Positions 6,231-6,923 of a DNA stretch of 6,923 bases are shown one piece after another. Every line of letters begins with the position of its first letter. Within the stretch, counting starts at the first letter, position 1. Both the position numbers and the translations under genes were made by a program. Origin of the DNA: Clostridia bacterium (GTDB taxonomy: Bacteria; Bacillota; Clostridia; Oscillospirales; Acutalibacteraceae); NCBI GenBank assembly GCA_900769535.1, contig CAAGHB010000022.1:1-6923 (forward strand), written 5' to 3'. The notes beneath the pieces are model-generated. The model saw only the letters and a list, made by a program, of their open reading frames with translations. It did not search any database and was not told where the DNA came from.

Positions 6231-6923
6231 TTATGCTAAGTAGCCCTTGATTGCGCCTGCGCCTGCATATTTTGTAACCTCGCCGTTCTTTACAACTACG
6301 AGTGTGGGTGCCTGCTTAATTCCGAGAGAATTGGTGAGTTCAACGTTATCGGTTGCAAGTAATTTTTCGTACTTGTAGCCGGCCTTATCGAGCATTGCAC
6401 AGGCAATCTTACAATTCGGGCAGGTTGCCGATGTGAAGAGATAGCTTCCGTCAGCAAGTCCGTCGGCCTTTACATCGTCGGCCTTGCAATCGCATTTTTT
6501 ATCCTCAGCACTATGGTTGAGAACGCTTGTTTCGATATTGTATTCGAGACGTTCCTTGTATTCCTGAGTTTTTCCTTCGTTCCAGTTCTGAACCGGACGG
6601 TAGTAACCAGTGATTCGGCTATATACTTCGGCTGTTTCGCCGCATTTGGGACAGGTGTACTGCTCTCCACTAATATAACCGTGATTCTTACATACCGAGT
6701 AGGTCGGAGAAATGGTGTAGTAAGGTAACTTATAGTTTTCGGCTATCTTGCGTACGAGGGTTGCCGCTGCTTCCCAATCGGGCATCTTTTCGCCGAGGAA
6801 GGCATGGAATACTGTACCCGAGGTATAGCGTGTCTGCAACTCGTCCTGAATGTCGAGGGCTGTGAAAATATCATCGGTGTAGCTAACGGGGAGATGGCTA
6901 CTATTGGTGTAGTAGGGGGCTCC
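6231..6923 (-). CDS. nrdD: Anaerobic (class III) ribonucleoside-triphosphate reductase, C-terminal 230 residues, with a fused thioredoxin-like domain
   Basis: This oxygen-sensitive glycyl-radical enzyme reduces ribonucleotides to deoxyribonucleotides for DNA synthesis. The frame is open to the right edge (the codon at 6837-6839 is an internal TTG Leu, not a start), beginning with a typical NrdD segment: YTNSSHLPVSYTDD, LQTRYTSGTVFH. In fragment numbering, a zinc knuckle CxxH/CxxC (C78, H81, C91, C94) precedes the glycyl-radical motif RITGYYRPVQNWN, radical glycine G106 (6606-6608). Instead of ending soon after, the protein continues through a linker with a CDC (C144-C146) into a thioredoxin/glutaredoxin-like domain (about 160-230) with CPNC active site (168-171, bases 6411-6422) and the cis-proline motif QAPTLVV (204-210). 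trxB follows after 28 bases. The fusion suggests thiol-based reduction rather than formate. The NrdG activase is not in the window. Confidence 0.95.
   Translation of the reverse strand, partial: GAPYYTNSSHLPVSYTDDIFTALDIQDELQTRYTSGTVFHAFLGEKMPDWEAAATLVRKIAENYKLPYYTISPTYSVCKNHGYISGEQYTCPKCGETAEVYSRITGYYRPVQNWNEGKTQEYKERLEYNIETSVLNHSAEDKKCDCKADDVKADGLADGSYLFTSATCPNCKIACAMLDKAGYKYEKLLATDNVELTNSLGIKQAPTLVVVKNGEVTKYAGAGAIKGYLA

Noticed and set aside
6837..6839. Start codon for a separate 202-residue protein at the nrdD end
   Set aside because: The codon is TTG with no ribosome binding site, and the frame continues open to the window edge with clear NrdD sequence upstream.
1..6923. CRISPR array, tRNA, rRNA, insertion sequence or attachment site
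   Set aside because: No spaced direct repeats, cloverleaf, terminal inverted repeats or transposase-like frames were found by eye on either strand.

Overview
The window looks like part of the chromosome of a strictly anaerobic, Gram-positive-type bacterium, most likely a gut or rumen Clostridia (Oscillospiraceae/Ruminococcaceae-like). The evidence is a class III (glycyl-radical) ribonucleotide reductase, a ferredoxin-linked 2-oxoacid oxidoreductase, strong AGGAGG-type ribosome binding sites, sigma-A-like promoters and moderate GC. The lineage is inferred from gene content and remembered family sequences, not from a search. There is no sign of an insertion sequence, prophage, CRISPR array, tRNA or rRNA. 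The longest stretch without a gene is about 206 bases.

Layout. (1) Bases 1-2829, minus strand: an acyl/aryl-CoA ligase of the AMP-forming type, followed 29 bases downstream by iorA (indolepyruvate:ferredoxin oxidoreductase alpha subunit), which runs off the left edge. Together they suggest an arylacetate/arylpyruvate module: acid to aryl-CoA by the ligase, and aryl-CoA to 2-oxoacid (or the reverse) by Ior. (2) Bases 2830-3035: a divergent promoter region with one clear extended -10 promoter on each strand. (3) Bases 3036-5249, plus strand: a three-gene operon of a TPR protein with two CxxC pairs, a nucleotidyltransferase-fold DUF4037 protein whose start overlaps the TPR gene by 14 bases, and a small two-helix membrane protein with a possible PH-like cytoplasmic domain. 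It has no assigned pathway and is the least understood part of the window. (4) Bases 5257-5295: a strong hairpin with T-rich flanks between two convergent operons, probably a bidirectional terminator. (5) Bases 5294-6923, minus strand: the 3' part of nrdD (anaerobic ribonucleoside-triphosphate reductase), entering from the right edge, followed after 28 bases by a thioredoxin-reductase-like flavoprotein gene (trxB).

The most informative signal is in region 5. The NrdD carries a C-terminal thioredoxin/glutaredoxin-like domain with a CPNC active site just after its glycyl-radical segment. The adjacent TrxB-like enzyme keeps its FAD site and CAVC redox pair but has lost the arginine motif that normally binds NADPH. 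This suggests a dedicated electron route, unidentified donor to flavoprotein to fused thioredoxin domain to ribonucleotide reductase active site, that does not depend on formate or canonical NADPH.
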